This document shows positions 1 through 8,210 of a stretch of DNA of 27,556 nucleotides, in pieces (position 1 is the stretch's first letter; each line of letters starts with the position of its first letter). A program made the translations under genes and the position numbers. The stretch covers positions 1 to 27,556 of IMG/VR virus record IMGVR_UViG_3300037489_000108, one strand, 5' to 3'. Under the pieces are notes generated by a model that did no database searches, was not told where the DNA came from, and worked only from the letters and a program-made list of their open reading frames with translations. Source of the stretch: a virus.

Positions 1-1
1 T

Positions 2-928
2 CCCGGTAGGCACTTATTTTGGAGATTGAATATCACTGCCAACAATGGTGGTACTGATATTGAGTTTTCACAAATCGAAGCGCGGAGAGTTGGTGAAAAT
101 TATTCGTCTATAAGTAGATTTGCTGGTAGGTCATTGTTGATGGAAGGGCAAGGCTTGGCAGGGGGAGACAATATTTTTATTGGTGCTGCTGTGCATGACA
201 ATGTTCTGACTCCCTACTTCAATTGGAGGTTGGTTGGTTTTACCGCATTCGAAATTACGGATACATTAGCTGATCAACCGGGGGCTAGTCCGTATACCAC
301 TACCAATAGTCCAAAGTTTGTATTGGATGATGGACCAATGGAGTACTGGTTATTTGGTAATGGTCGCTATGTCATTTGTGTTTGTAAGATTGGTACTGAA
401 TTTCTGAATATGATGATGGGGTTGATGCTCCCCTACTCGCAACCTGCGGAGTACAGTTACCCGCTAGTTATTGCTGGAACCTCTGGTAATAATTATCACT
501 ACACAAGTACGGATATTCGGTTGAGGTCTTGCTTCGATCCCGGTCAGGATGCTTGTTTTATGAGGTCTCCCGGTGGTACATGGTTAAAGTTTCAAGACTT
601 CACAAGCAGTGCGGTAACAGATCGTTCATTTTGGCCTTACATGACCACTTCAACTACGTGGCATTTTACCTACTTTGATGAAATATCAGAGGGGCTTGAT
701 GGGACGTATGAGCTTTGGCCTATCATCCCGATAGAGATTGATGACCTCAATACGCCAGATGGAAGATCACCCAATTTATACGGGGAGTTGCAGGATGTTT
801 TTTATGCGTCTGGATCAAATCTCTCTGCTGAAGACACAATTACAATTGGACCTGATACATACCTCGCTTTTCAGAATGTGTTTCGAGTTACATTCGTAGA
901 CTACTATTGCATTAAGGTGAACCCATGA
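2..928 (+). CDS. Phage tail structural protein (5' end outside window)
   Basis: The frame is open back to the first base, and the residues before the TTG at 26 (a stretch ending FWRLNITANN) continue a recognisable domain, so the gene starts upstream of the window and that TTG is internal. The visible part contains a block reading roughly 'GQGLAGGDNIFIG...YFNWRLVGFT', then a 'YWLFGNGRYVICVCKIGT...G..LPY..P.EYSYPL' block. From memory these are hallmarks of a virion structural family placed just before the tail-tip genes in many Gram-negative siphophages. The exact role is not known. The next gene seems to be a distant paralogue and starts in an ATGA overlap at 925, so the two are probably translated together. 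Confidence 0.75.
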   Translation, partial: PGRHLFWRLNITANNGGTDIEFSQIEARRVGENYSSISRFAGRSLLMEGQGLAGGDNIFIGAAVHDNVLTPYFNWRLVGFTAFEITDTLADQPGASPYTTTNSPKFVLDDGPMEYWLFGNGRYVICVCKIGTEFLNMMMGLMLPYSQPAEYSYPLVIAGTSGNNYHYTSTDIRLRSCFDPGQDACFMRSPGGTWLKFQDFTSSAVTDRSFWPYMTTSTTWHFTYFDEISEGLDGTYELWPIIPIEIDDLNTPDGRSPNLYGELQDVFYASGSNLSAEDTITIGPDTYLAFQNVFRVTFVDYYCIKVNP

Positions 929-1905
929 GTTACCAAACAGGTACAGCATTACATGTTGATGATCTGCTCGACAAGCTTAGAGTTTTTGTTGCCGCAAATG
1001 GTTGGACTCAAGATAAGTGGGTTGCTGGTGGTGGTGATGGGCATAGCTCAGAATTGTATATTCACAAAGGTGCAAGCTACTTCGCTTTTGAAGCAGGGGT
1101 AACCAGTGGTAGCCAATCCTATCATGGGGTTGTTCAGGTAATTGATTTACCGTGGATAGATATCTATGGGGCAACAGGTCATGCCGGGGGTAGTCCTATC
1201 GATTCACAACCCAACACTAGTGTTGAGTCTAGGGTTAGTGAATTGATGCCGAACATGACTGCATACCATTTCTTTACTGACCCTGCCCAAACCTATATGC
1301 ATGTTGTGGTTGAGACTACAGCAAATGAATTCAGGCATATTATTGTTGGACTGTGTAACAAGTTGGGTGCTTATGACGGTGGGGAATATCACTTGCACCA
1401 TGAACCTGCTCAAACTCTTGCAGGAATGAATGACCCTGAGTATTTTGTAACCCACCTACCGTTTCATGGGTTTACTTCTAACGGATCAAGAACCGGGAAG
1501 TTCCATTGCAACATTGATGGTGTGCGGTGGAAGCAGTACTACTTTAATACGATTTTCTCAAGCATGATTCCCCCTGTAGCTTTTGGGAATACAGGCTTCC
1601 CGCTTGATATGATGTGGGGTTTACACTCAGCGGAAGTAGCACAACCGAACACTTTTAATACCCAACCTGTATTGCTAAATATTTCTTGTGGTTGGACTGT
1701 TCGAAGCTCAACCGTTATGACTCCAGTAGGTCACTTCCCAGATGTTAGGGCAGTCAATATGAAAAACCTTGTACCTAGTTCCACGTTAACTTTGGGTGGT
1801 GATGATTGGTTGATATTTCCGATGACCGAAAAGAAAGACCCTAACATAAGCGATGGACTACCCAACTCAGGTTGGGCAGGGTTGGCGTATCTTAAGGTTC
1901 CATAA
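925..1905 (+). CDS. Phage tail structural protein, paralogue of the preceding gene
   Basis: 326 aa; the ATG overlaps the TGA of the previous gene (ATGA). The N-terminus (TGTALHVDDLLDKLRVFVAANGW) is a helix-then-Trp opening seen in phage tail proteins of this position. Around residues 115-155 the pattern 'EFRHIIVGLCNKLGAYDGGEYHLH' parallels the 'G..LPY..P.EYSYPL' block of the upstream gene, and both proteins end in a short 'D..L.F......YY.IKV' type strand, which suggests an old duplication. There is no signal peptide or membrane segment. By context it is a cytoplasmic, virion-assembled protein. The biochemical role is not established. Confidence 0.7.
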   Translation: MSYQTGTALHVDDLLDKLRVFVAANGWTQDKWVAGGGDGHSSELYIHKGASYFAFEAGVTSGSQSYHGVVQVIDLPWIDIYGATGHAGGSPIDSQPNTSVESRVSELMPNMTAYHFFTDPAQTYMHVVVETTANEFRHIIVGLCNKLGAYDGGEYHLHHEPAQTLAGMNDPEYFVTHLPFHGFTSNGSRTGKFHCNIDGVRWKQYYFNTIFSSMIPPVAFGNTGFPLDMMWGLHSAEVAQPNTFNTQPVLLNISCGWTVRSSTVMTPVGHFPDVRAVNMKNLVPSSTLTLGGDDWLIFPMTEKKDPNISDGLPNSGWAGLAYLKVP

Positions 1906-3623
1906 TGGCAGCATTTCCCGGTGTATTAGCATTCCCTTTAGGGGTGGCATTAGTCACTGACCTGTACCCCGGTTATGCTAATGTTAATCAAACAGCAGAT
2001 CAGCCTTCATACCCCCCGGTTCCGGCTGCTAACTGGTTGGCTCAGTCTATTTTATCGGGAGCACATACCAATAATAATCCAATAGAGATTCATGATAATG
2101 AACCTGTGGGTGTGCTCTGTACTCAGTTTGTGGCTGACTATTATTTTCGAGTATATGTCACTCCCAGTGTAATTGCCTTGGGCAATCTGGTTAGTGCTCA
2201 AGTCAGATTCTTTGATGTGTGGAACGCGCATTTTGATGACAAGCTAAATAGTGATTTAAATTTTGTGGGGGATGGTACGGGTATTGTTCTGACTGAACCT
2301 GCTGCGACTCCCACAACCTTCAAAGCATTAGAAGTCAGAACCTATGAATTGAATTTTGATCTGACAGGTCCAGCAGCAATTGCAATAACGTATACGTGGG
2401 ATTTCCCCGGTGAGTTCCCAACCCTGATTATCACTGGTAACCGTGTAATCATATTTGCGTTTGCTCCTGATTGGAGTGAAGACATTACTGAAAAGTATGA
2501 GTGGCTGACTCAGATAAATGAAACTGAGGATGGGATTGAAGATCGCTATCGCTTGCGGATCAATCCAAGGCGCAGTATGGAATACCGTTTGTTAATGAAT
2601 GAAACAGAAAAGCGGTGGCTTGAGCGGTATCTTTGGGCTTGGAAGGGTAGAGTATTTTCAGTTCCTCTTTGGATGGATTGCACAATTACAACCACCCCTA
2701 CTGCTCTTGGGGCATTTGTGATTGATGTTGATACTACTGCGAATAAATCGTTTGTAGCTGGGGAAGTTGCAATGTTCGTTAATGACTATGACGATACTGA
2801 AGCGGTTGAAATTTTGAATGTCAATGCAACAAGCCTTGATCTAGCAAGGGCAACCCTAGCGGCATGGGGTTCAGGTTCAAGGATATACCCTGCTCAGTCT
2901 GCACGTATGAGTGAGTCTGTATCGATTACCCAACCAACTGCGGATATTGATCATGGCACGATAAGATTTGAACTTGTAGATAACAAAGCAATTCCTGCTG
3001 TTGAAGCACCTCTTGCCTATGAGGATGGATTTGTTTTGGAACGCGCACCAAACAGAGCGCAAGATTTAGATTTAACGTGGCAGTCAAAACTTGGGATAGT
3101 TGATTTCGGTATTGTGCAACCCTTAGTGGATGAACGTGCAACCTTCCCTGATCAGATTACATCTTTTACTTTTGCTGAAGATACCAGAGCGGATATTTGG
3201 TTTTGGAAAGAGTGGCTTCATGCAAGAGCAGGTAAGTGGGCTAAGTTTTATTTTTCATCGTGGTCGCGGGATTTTACTGTGGTCACACAAATAGATTTTA
3301 ATGACACAGCAATTGAAGTTGAAGATACCCAGTATCGGGATTTTTATAATTTCGATGCGGCGAAACGAGACATTGCAATTTATACAACTGATGGGTTGGT
3401 GTATTACAGAAGGATTGCATCAGCACAAGAGAAGGCTCCTGTTGGTTCTGGTGTTGAGATACTGGGCATCAATACTCAACTTGGAATCACGTACACAGCA
3501 GCAGAAATAAAGATGGTTTCCTTCTTGCATCCTAGTCGGATAGATAGTGATGGTGTTGAGTTTGAATGGAGTGGGCAGACTATTGCCAAATTGAATTTTA
3601 ATACGAGGGTCATAAGAGAATGA
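1905..3623 (+). CDS. Phage tail assembly / distal tail protein
   Basis: 572 aa, starting in a TAATG overlap at 1905. Two regions look like copies of one fold: about residues 205-260 (EYRLLMNETEKRWLERYLWAWKG, then VPLW) and about residues 390-460 (DITSFTFAEDTRADIWFWKEWLHARAG, then KFYFSSW). Each has a helix ending in a Trp-rich 'L..W.G..F..P.W' strand. It sits directly before a DUF2163/BR0599 gene. In gene transfer agents and many siphophages the DUF2460-type distal tail protein holds that place, so a ring or connector role at the tail end is a reasonable inference, not a demonstrated homology. The stop overlaps the next ATG (ATGA at 3620). Confidence 0.6.
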   Translation: MAAFPGVLAFPLGVALVTDLYPGYANVNQTADQPSYPPVPAANWLAQSILSGAHTNNNPIEIHDNEPVGVLCTQFVADYYFRVYVTPSVIALGNLVSAQVRFFDVWNAHFDDKLNSDLNFVGDGTGIVLTEPAATPTTFKALEVRTYELNFDLTGPAAIAITYTWDFPGEFPTLIITGNRVIIFAFAPDWSEDITEKYEWLTQINETEDGIEDRYRLRINPRRSMEYRLLMNETEKRWLERYLWAWKGRVFSVPLWMDCTITTTPTALGAFVIDVDTTANKSFVAGEVAMFVNDYDDTEAVEILNVNATSLDLARATLAAWGSGSRIYPAQSARMSESVSITQPTADIDHGTIRFELVDNKAIPAVEAPLAYEDGFVLERAPNRAQDLDLTWQSKLGIVDFGIVQPLVDERATFPDQITSFTFAEDTRADIWFWKEWLHARAGKWAKFYFSSWSRDFTVVTQIDFNDTAIEVEDTQYRDFYNFDAAKRDIAIYTTDGLVYYRRIASAQEKAPVGSGVEILGINTQLGITYTAAEIKMVSFLHPSRIDSDGVEFEWSGQTIAKLNFNTRVIRE

Positions 3624-4429
3624 CTTTTGAAGCATTCGAAGAAGGTCCAGAAGGTTACCCTATTGAATTGTATTTATTCAAGCGTGGGGTTAGTGAGCGA
3701 TACACACTAACATCCAGTGATGACATTATTTCATTTCAGTCTGAAGACTATTTGCCTGTACAGATTAGGCGAGAAAATATTGAAGTTAATACCGAAATTG
3801 AGAGAGCACCCATGAATTTAGATATTCAGCGGGATGCCGATATTCTTACAAATTTTGTAGCGTACCCTCCAACTGAAATCATGACGTTAACAATATTCAG
3901 GTATCACGCTAATGATACGCCGGGATTGGAATTCATAACGGTGTGGCAGGGTAGGGTGTTGAGTGCGGAGTGGAGAGGTTCGAAAGCTGTGCTAACCTGT
4001 GAGCCTGTGTTTACCAGTTTGAAAAGACCGGGGCTGAGGAGAAAGTATCAAGCGCAATGTCCCCACATCTTGTATGGTGCTCAGTGTGGATTAAATAATT
4101 TTGCGTTTTCTGCTACCGATAATCTGACAGGGGTTGCTGGTGCGGTAATAACTGCGCCGGGATTTGTTGACTCAGTGGATTTTTACTTTGGTGGTTACAT
4201 GCAATTTGATAACCGTGAAGTTAGAACGATTATTGGTGATGATGGTGCGGGTAACCTGACATTGAATATTGGTTTAAGTGAATTGGAAATTGGATCATCA
4301 GTTACAGTTTTCCAAGGATGTGCTCATGATCTGGATGCTTGCAAAAACAAGTTTAACAATTTAGAAAATTATGGGGGCTTCCCATACGTGCCAAAGATTA
4401 ATCCCTTTGGTGGTTCACCCATCTGGTAG
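3620..4429 (+). CDS. Phage BR0599 / DUF2163-type tail protein
   Basis: 269 aa, ATGA-coupled to the upstream gene. It has the DUF2163/BR0599 layout: an N-terminal half with 'L..TSSDD.I.F....Y.P..I.R..IE....IE....L.I', a central 'W.GRV' strand, and the diagnostic C-terminal 'CPHILYGAQCGLNN' motif at about residues 148-161. In gene transfer agents this family is a hub protein joining the tail tube to the tip, with a Cys-rich C-terminal part. The visible Cys residues (C148, C156, then C231 and C238) fit possible metal or disulfide sites. It lies between the 572-aa tail protein and the small tip-assembly genes, the order expected for this module. Confidence 0.85.
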   Translation: MTFEAFEEGPEGYPIELYLFKRGVSERYTLTSSDDIISFQSEDYLPVQIRRENIEVNTEIERAPMNLDIQRDADILTNFVAYPPTEIMTLTIFRYHANDTPGLEFITVWQGRVLSAEWRGSKAVLTCEPVFTSLKRPGLRRKYQAQCPHILYGAQCGLNNFAFSATDNLTGVAGAVITAPGFVDSVDFYFGGYMQFDNREVRTIIGDDGAGNLTLNIGLSELEIGSSVTVFQGCAHDLDACKNKFNNLENYGGFPYVPKINPFGGSPIW

Positions 4430-4438
4430 GAGGTTGTG

Positions 4439-4675
4439 ATGTTTGATAGTTTAATAGTGTTAATAGCTCTGGTTCTTTCGGGGGCAGCAATCGTGCTTCA
4501 CTTCAGACCGAATTGGATTCGTAATTTGATGCCGGGAGCAAGAGTGGCTGTGAGTATCTACAGGCATAAAGAATCAGGGGAGTACATTTATTGTCGAACT
4601 GGTTCCCTTCAAGGTGACATGCATGAGTATGTTGGTGAGGGTAAGATTGCTGCGAGTAAAGCGGTAGAGTGCTAA
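4439..4675 (+). CDS. Small single-pass membrane protein of the tail module
   Basis: 78 aa. A strong AGGAGG (4428-4433) supports ATG 4439; the in-frame GTG at 4436 is only 2 nt from it. Residues about 4-23 (SLIVLIALVLSGAAIVLHF) form one membrane helix. A basic stretch and a soluble tail follow, with a predicted beta-rich part (VAVSIYRHKESGEYIYCRT). It is not recognised as a named family. Small membrane proteins at this spot, between the DUF2163 gene and the tail-tip gene, recur in related phages, but their role is unknown. The stop is followed at once by a 16-bp sequence repeated downstream of another gene (4677-4692). Confidence 0.7.
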   Translation: MFDSLIVLIALVLSGAAIVLHFRPNWIRNLMPGARVAVSIYRHKESGEYIYCRTGSLQGDMHEYVGEGKIAASKAVEC

Positions 4676-4676
4676 G

Positions 4677-4692
4677 TGATACTAAGTGCAAA
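4677..4692 (+). repeat. 16-bp intergenic repeat, copy 1
   Basis: TGATACTAAGTGCAAA occurs here and identically at 13259-13274, both times starting within 2 bases of a stop codon and just before a gene with a poor ribosome-binding context. Here it also forms a direct repeat with the end of the upstream gene (CTAAGTG twice, 4672-4678 and 4682-4688). Its function is unknown. Confidence 0.6.
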
Positions 4693-4703
4693 TTTAATAA
4701 GCC

Positions 4704-4961
4704 TTGAGTGGCAGGGGGGCAGTAGCTTTCTGGGTTAACTTAATCATATTGATTGTTTCGGTAGTCGTTAGCGCGATGCTGGCTCCGAAACCCCCCAAAC
4801 CAAAACCTGCGGGGATTGGCGATTTCGATGTGCCTACAGCAACAGAAGATAGGACTATTCCTGTGGTCTTCGGGCGCGTATGGATTACTGGACCTAACGT
4901 GGTTTGGTATGGAGACTTGGCAACTGCTGCTAAGAAATCGAAAGGTGGAGGCAAGAAGTAA
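4704..4961 (+). CDS. Small tail-tip assembly protein with N-terminal membrane helix
   Basis: 85 aa. An in-frame TAA at 4698 leaves TTG 4704 as the earliest start, and there is no clear Shine-Dalgarno sequence before it. Residues about 8-25 (AFWVNLIILIVSVVVSAML) are a membrane helix. Then comes 'APKPPKPKPAGIGDFDVPTATEDRTIPVVFGRVWITGPNVVWYGD', a pattern known from small proteins encoded just ahead of large tail-tip proteins in Gram-negative phages. The 'R.IPVVFG.V...GPNVVWYGD' part resembles the first strands of tail-hub proteins. A Gly/Lys-rich tail ends the protein, and the next gene starts in a TAATG overlap at 4961. Confidence 0.8.
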   Translation: MSGRGAVAFWVNLIILIVSVVVSAMLAPKPPKPKPAGIGDFDVPTATEDRTIPVVFGRVWITGPNVVWYGDLATAAKKSKGGGKK

Positions 4962-5170
4962 TGTCAGAGGAAGTGTATTTGAACATCATGCATTGCAGAG
5001 CTACTAAGATGTGCTTGCATGGAGTGAAACGGTATTGCACTCGGCATGGTTTGGACTTTAAGAAAATTCATGCAGGTACGATGCCAGCATCAGAGTTCGA
5101 TACTGGGGATGCACAAGCTCAAAAGATTATCAACTTTGCGCGTCGATTGGCTGCTGAGGGTGCTGAGTAA
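4961..5170 (+). CDS. Small tail-module protein
   Basis: 69 aa, starting inside the previous stop (TAATG) and ending in a TAATG with the tail-tip gene. It contains 'LNIMHCRATKMCLHGVKRYCTRHGLDFKKIHAGTM' (about residues 7-41). The pattern of a Cys, a helix, then 'C.RHGLD...F' recurs in proteins of about 70 aa encoded next to phage tail-tip genes. No enzymatic motif is visible. The tight overlap on both sides suggests fixed stoichiometry with the tip protein, perhaps as an assembly factor. Confidence 0.75.
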   Translation: MSEEVYLNIMHCRATKMCLHGVKRYCTRHGLDFKKIHAGTMPASEFDTGDAQAQKIINFARRLAAEGAE

Positions 5171-7527
5171 TGGGTGGTGGTAAAGGTGGTGGTTCCCAAG
5201 TAACGGGTTACCGATACTTTCTAGGTATGCACCTAATTTTGTGCTATGGACCGATTGATGAAATTCTTCGAATGGATATCGGGGATAGGCGTATGTGGAC
5301 AAGCTCAAATGTTGGAGGGGACAGAACCCCTGTGACTTCAAGTGCAATAGCCTTAGTCTCAGGTAAGAGTGAACTCTTTGGAGGCAAGGAGAAAGAAGGT
5401 GGTGTTGGCTACTCAAAGGGTGTCTGGAAAAGTAGATCAAAAGGGGGTGGGTTCTTTAATAGGTTCACTGGAAATTATACAGCACCATCTGCTGCATTTG
5501 GGCAGGGTGGTGATATCTATTGTGATCTTGGAGAAGGTAGCCAAGTAGAAAACCCATACCTTGACGCTAAGATTTCGCCGGGAAATGTTCCTGCTTACCG
5601 GGGAGTATCGGCTTTAACTTTTGCAGGGTTCTATGTTGGTGATACCCCGCAAGTAAAGGAGATGCAGTTTCAAGTTGCCCGATATCCTAGCGTGATTGCT
5701 GGGGAGGATTCTCGAAAGCAGATTGGTAATGATGCGAATGCTGCACAAATTATTTATGAGTGTCTGACTAATGTAGATTGGGGCATGGGGTATAACGATG
5801 CAGATATGGATGTAGTTTCCTTTCAAGCTGCTTCCCTGACAATGCACACTGAAGGGTTGGGTATTTCGATGGTCTGGGGTGAGTCTCAACCCATTGAGGA
5901 TTTTTTAACGGAAGTTTTGAAGCACATAAATGCTTCGCTCTATCTGGCACTTGATACCGGATTGTTTGTATTGAAGATGGTGCGTGATGATTACACTCCA
6001 GCAGCTTTGCCGCTTTACGATGACAGCAATATTATAGATATGAAATCCTTCTCCCGTAAAACGTGGGGGGAGACTGTTAATGAATTGACAGTTGTTTATA
6101 CAAAATCAGGTACAGGCAAATCTATCCCAGTGACTGTGCAGGATTTAGCCAACATCCAAATCCAAGGGACTACGATTAATCAGAAGTCTGAATACCCCGG
6201 CATCACTAGTGAAGCTAATGCGCTCCTAGTAGCTCAGAGAGATTTGACAACTGTATCCCATCCACTGGCAAGAGTGGAGTTTACAATTAATCGGGAGGCA
6301 TGGGATGTTGCAACCGGGGATGTGTTCAGATTGTCATGGCCCAAGTACGGGATTCTTGAAGTGGTCTTTAGGGTGGGCGCGGTTAACTATGGTTCATTGA
6401 AGGATAGCAAAATTAACATCAGTGCAATTGAAGATGTGTTTGGATTACCTACTGCTACCTACGGGAAGCCTCAAGCGTCTGGGTGGATTGAACCAGTATT
6501 CCCACCACAAGCAGCAACGAATAGACTTATTCAAGAAACAAATTATTGGAATATAGTTCAGGCTTTTGGAGAGGCAGCAGCAGAAAACTTTTTGCTTGCT
6601 ACTCCGCTTGATGGGTACTACTACGTTACGGCAGTAAAGCCCACATCAGATCATTACTTTTTTGCAATCGGGGACAGAGCTAATGGGAGTGGTTCTGATT
6701 TTGACGAAGCTGGTGCTTCCAGTAATCCCTTTGCTCCATCGTGCTTGCTTGAGTTCGCTATGGAAACTGATTTTGATACCACGTTTACTTATACGGGTGA
6801 TCAAGATATGAGTGAGGTTCCTATCGGGGAGCTATGCACTATCGATGATGAATTTATGCAAGTGTACAGTCTGGATCAATCGATAAAGGAAGTTAAAGTT
6901 TATCGTGGGATGCTTGATACCCTGCCTAAAAATCATGTACTAGGTTCTAGGGTTTACTTCAATCAAACCAGCAACGCTATCAGTGGAGACCAATACACTG
7001 ATGGTGATGTGATCGATGTAAAGATACTCACCAAGAGTGGGCAAGGTACTTTGGATGAGACCACTGCACCCTTTGATACTTTCACTTTTCAAGGTAGAGC
7101 AGGTATGCCTTACCCTCCCGGCAATTTGCAAGTTGAGGGATACCCTGCATTTCAAGCACAGGGAATGACAGGCTCAAGCCCACCCCTTGATTACACATGG
7201 TCACATAGAGATAGAACCCAGCAAACGTCTGAGTCTTTTGTTTATCAAGATGAGGGGGATGTTGGTCCAGAACCGGGAACCACTTACACAATCAGGCTAT
7301 ACAATGAGCTTTTGGTTTTGTCCAGAACGGTAACCGGAATTGCGGGAACCAGTTACTCATGGACAACTGAGCTTGCCGATAGTGGGTTTGGTGGATTGAA
7401 TAGTTTGATAAGAGTTGAGCTTGAGGCAATAGTTGGTGGTCTCAGTTCCTATCAGGCACATGAATACGATTTCAGGAGAGCCGATTACGGTTACTCCTAC
7501 GGCATGTTTTATGGAGGCATTGTCTAA
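5170..7527 (+). CDS. Tail-tip / hub protein (large central tip component)
   Basis: 785 aa, start at TAATG 5170. The N-terminus 'GGGKGGGSQVTGYRYFLGMHLILCYGPIDEILRMDIGDRRMW' is the standard opening of the large tail-tip proteins that follow DUF2163 genes; they play the part of lambda J or the GTA 'mega' protein at the tail end. Around residues 195-290 a stretch beginning AAQIIYECLTNVDWGMGY leads into a hub-like fold. Residues about 635-785 form a fibronectin-III-like C-terminal domain (PYPPGNLQVEG...PLDYTWSHRDR...). It is shorter than lambda J (1132 aa), and receptor binding is probably delegated to the long adhesin series downstream. Confidence 0.85.
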   Translation: MGGGKGGGSQVTGYRYFLGMHLILCYGPIDEILRMDIGDRRMWTSSNVGGDRTPVTSSAIALVSGKSELFGGKEKEGGVGYSKGVWKSRSKGGGFFNRFTGNYTAPSAAFGQGGDIYCDLGEGSQVENPYLDAKISPGNVPAYRGVSALTFAGFYVGDTPQVKEMQFQVARYPSVIAGEDSRKQIGNDANAAQIIYECLTNVDWGMGYNDADMDVVSFQAASLTMHTEGLGISMVWGESQPIEDFLTEVLKHINASLYLALDTGLFVLKMVRDDYTPAALPLYDDSNIIDMKSFSRKTWGETVNELTVVYTKSGTGKSIPVTVQDLANIQIQGTTINQKSEYPGITSEANALLVAQRDLTTVSHPLARVEFTINREAWDVATGDVFRLSWPKYGILEVVFRVGAVNYGSLKDSKINISAIEDVFGLPTATYGKPQASGWIEPVFPPQAATNRLIQETNYWNIVQAFGEAAAENFLLATPLDGYYYVTAVKPTSDHYFFAIGDRANGSGSDFDEAGASSNPFAPSCLLEFAMETDFDTTFTYTGDQDMSEVPIGELCTIDDEFMQVYSLDQSIKEVKVYRGMLDTLPKNHVLGSRVYFNQTSNAISGDQYTDGDVIDVKILTKSGQGTLDETTAPFDTFTFQGRAGMPYPPGNLQVEGYPAFQAQGMTGSSPPLDYTWSHRDRTQQTSESFVYQDEGDVGPEPGTTYTIRLYNELLVLSRTVTGIAGTSYSWTTELADSGFGGLNSLIRVELEAIVGGLSSYQAHEYDFRRADYGYSYGMFYGGIV

Positions 7528-8210
7528 TGGCTGTTTTAACTGGTCCTAATATGGGGCTTAAATACAACTGGGATTTGGGTACATTCTACAAGACTGAGAT
7601 GGATGCCAATCTTAAGCTGATGGATATGATCAGCAATCTGGGGGTCATAGATAAAGACTTAGCAGTTGAACCGGGATCACCCTCAGAAGGTGACAGGTAT
7701 ATTCTTCCTGTTGGTGTTGCTGGTGCAAACTGGGCAGGGCATGATTTAGAGATAGCAGTATTCATTGAAACGGTTTGGGAATTCCATGTTGCCCAGCTTG
7801 GTTGGATGGCATGGGTTCAAGATGAAAACATGGCTTACTACTGGGGAGGTGCAGGTTGGGTACTCCAGCAAACTCCCGGTTCTATTTCAGAGCCTATCAC
7901 TGATCTTGCTTTAACTGGTGCAACCCCGATGGATTTAAGTCTTGGAAGAAATTTCAGGACTCCCGGTGCTACTGGCAATGTAACTCTTTCTTTCTCCAAT
8001 GTTCCCGGTGGACTCAAAACAGAAGTTGCTTATACGTGGGTGCAGGATGGTGTTGGTGGTCACACGCTCAATTTTCCTGCTGGTACTCAGTGGGCAGGTG
8101 GTGCTCCTCCCGTAGCTTCAGCAGGAGCGAATGCAAAGGATGAGTACCTGTTTGTGATTGATGATGCAGGTGTGATTGAAGGCAACATAGTTGGAGCAGC
8201 TTATGCCTAG
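7527..8210 (+). CDS. DUF2793-type tail protein
   Basis: 227 aa, TAATG-coupled to the tip gene. Residues about 45-115 carry the DUF2793 signature: 'P..GDRYILP', 'WAGHD.EIAVF...W.F.....GWMAWVQDE.....W.G.GW'. This domain is common in phage tail or fibre proteins as a small Trp-rich beta unit. Residues about 120-227 form a separate beta-rich part (ITDLALTGATPMDLSLGRNFR...) typical of a fibre end domain. It probably decorates the tip or links fibres to it. Its stop lies 8 bases inside the next gene. Confidence 0.8.
   Translation: MAVLTGPNMGLKYNWDLGTFYKTEMDANLKLMDMISNLGVIDKDLAVEPGSPSEGDRYILPVGVAGANWAGHDLEIAVFIETVWEFHVAQLGWMAWVQDENMAYYWGGAGWVLQQTPGSISEPITDLALTGATPMDLSLGRNFRTPGATGNVTLSFSNVPGGLKTEVAYTWVQDGVGGHTLNFPAGTQWAGGAPPVASAGANAKDEYLFVIDDAGVIEGNIVGAAYA

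Noticed and set aside
26-28. TTG as start of the first gene
   Set aside because: The residues upstream (ending FWRLNITANN) belong to the same domain and the frame is open to the window edge, so the gene is truncated.
8191-8193. TTG start for the giant adhesin
   Set aside because: It overlaps the GGAG that serves ATG 8203.
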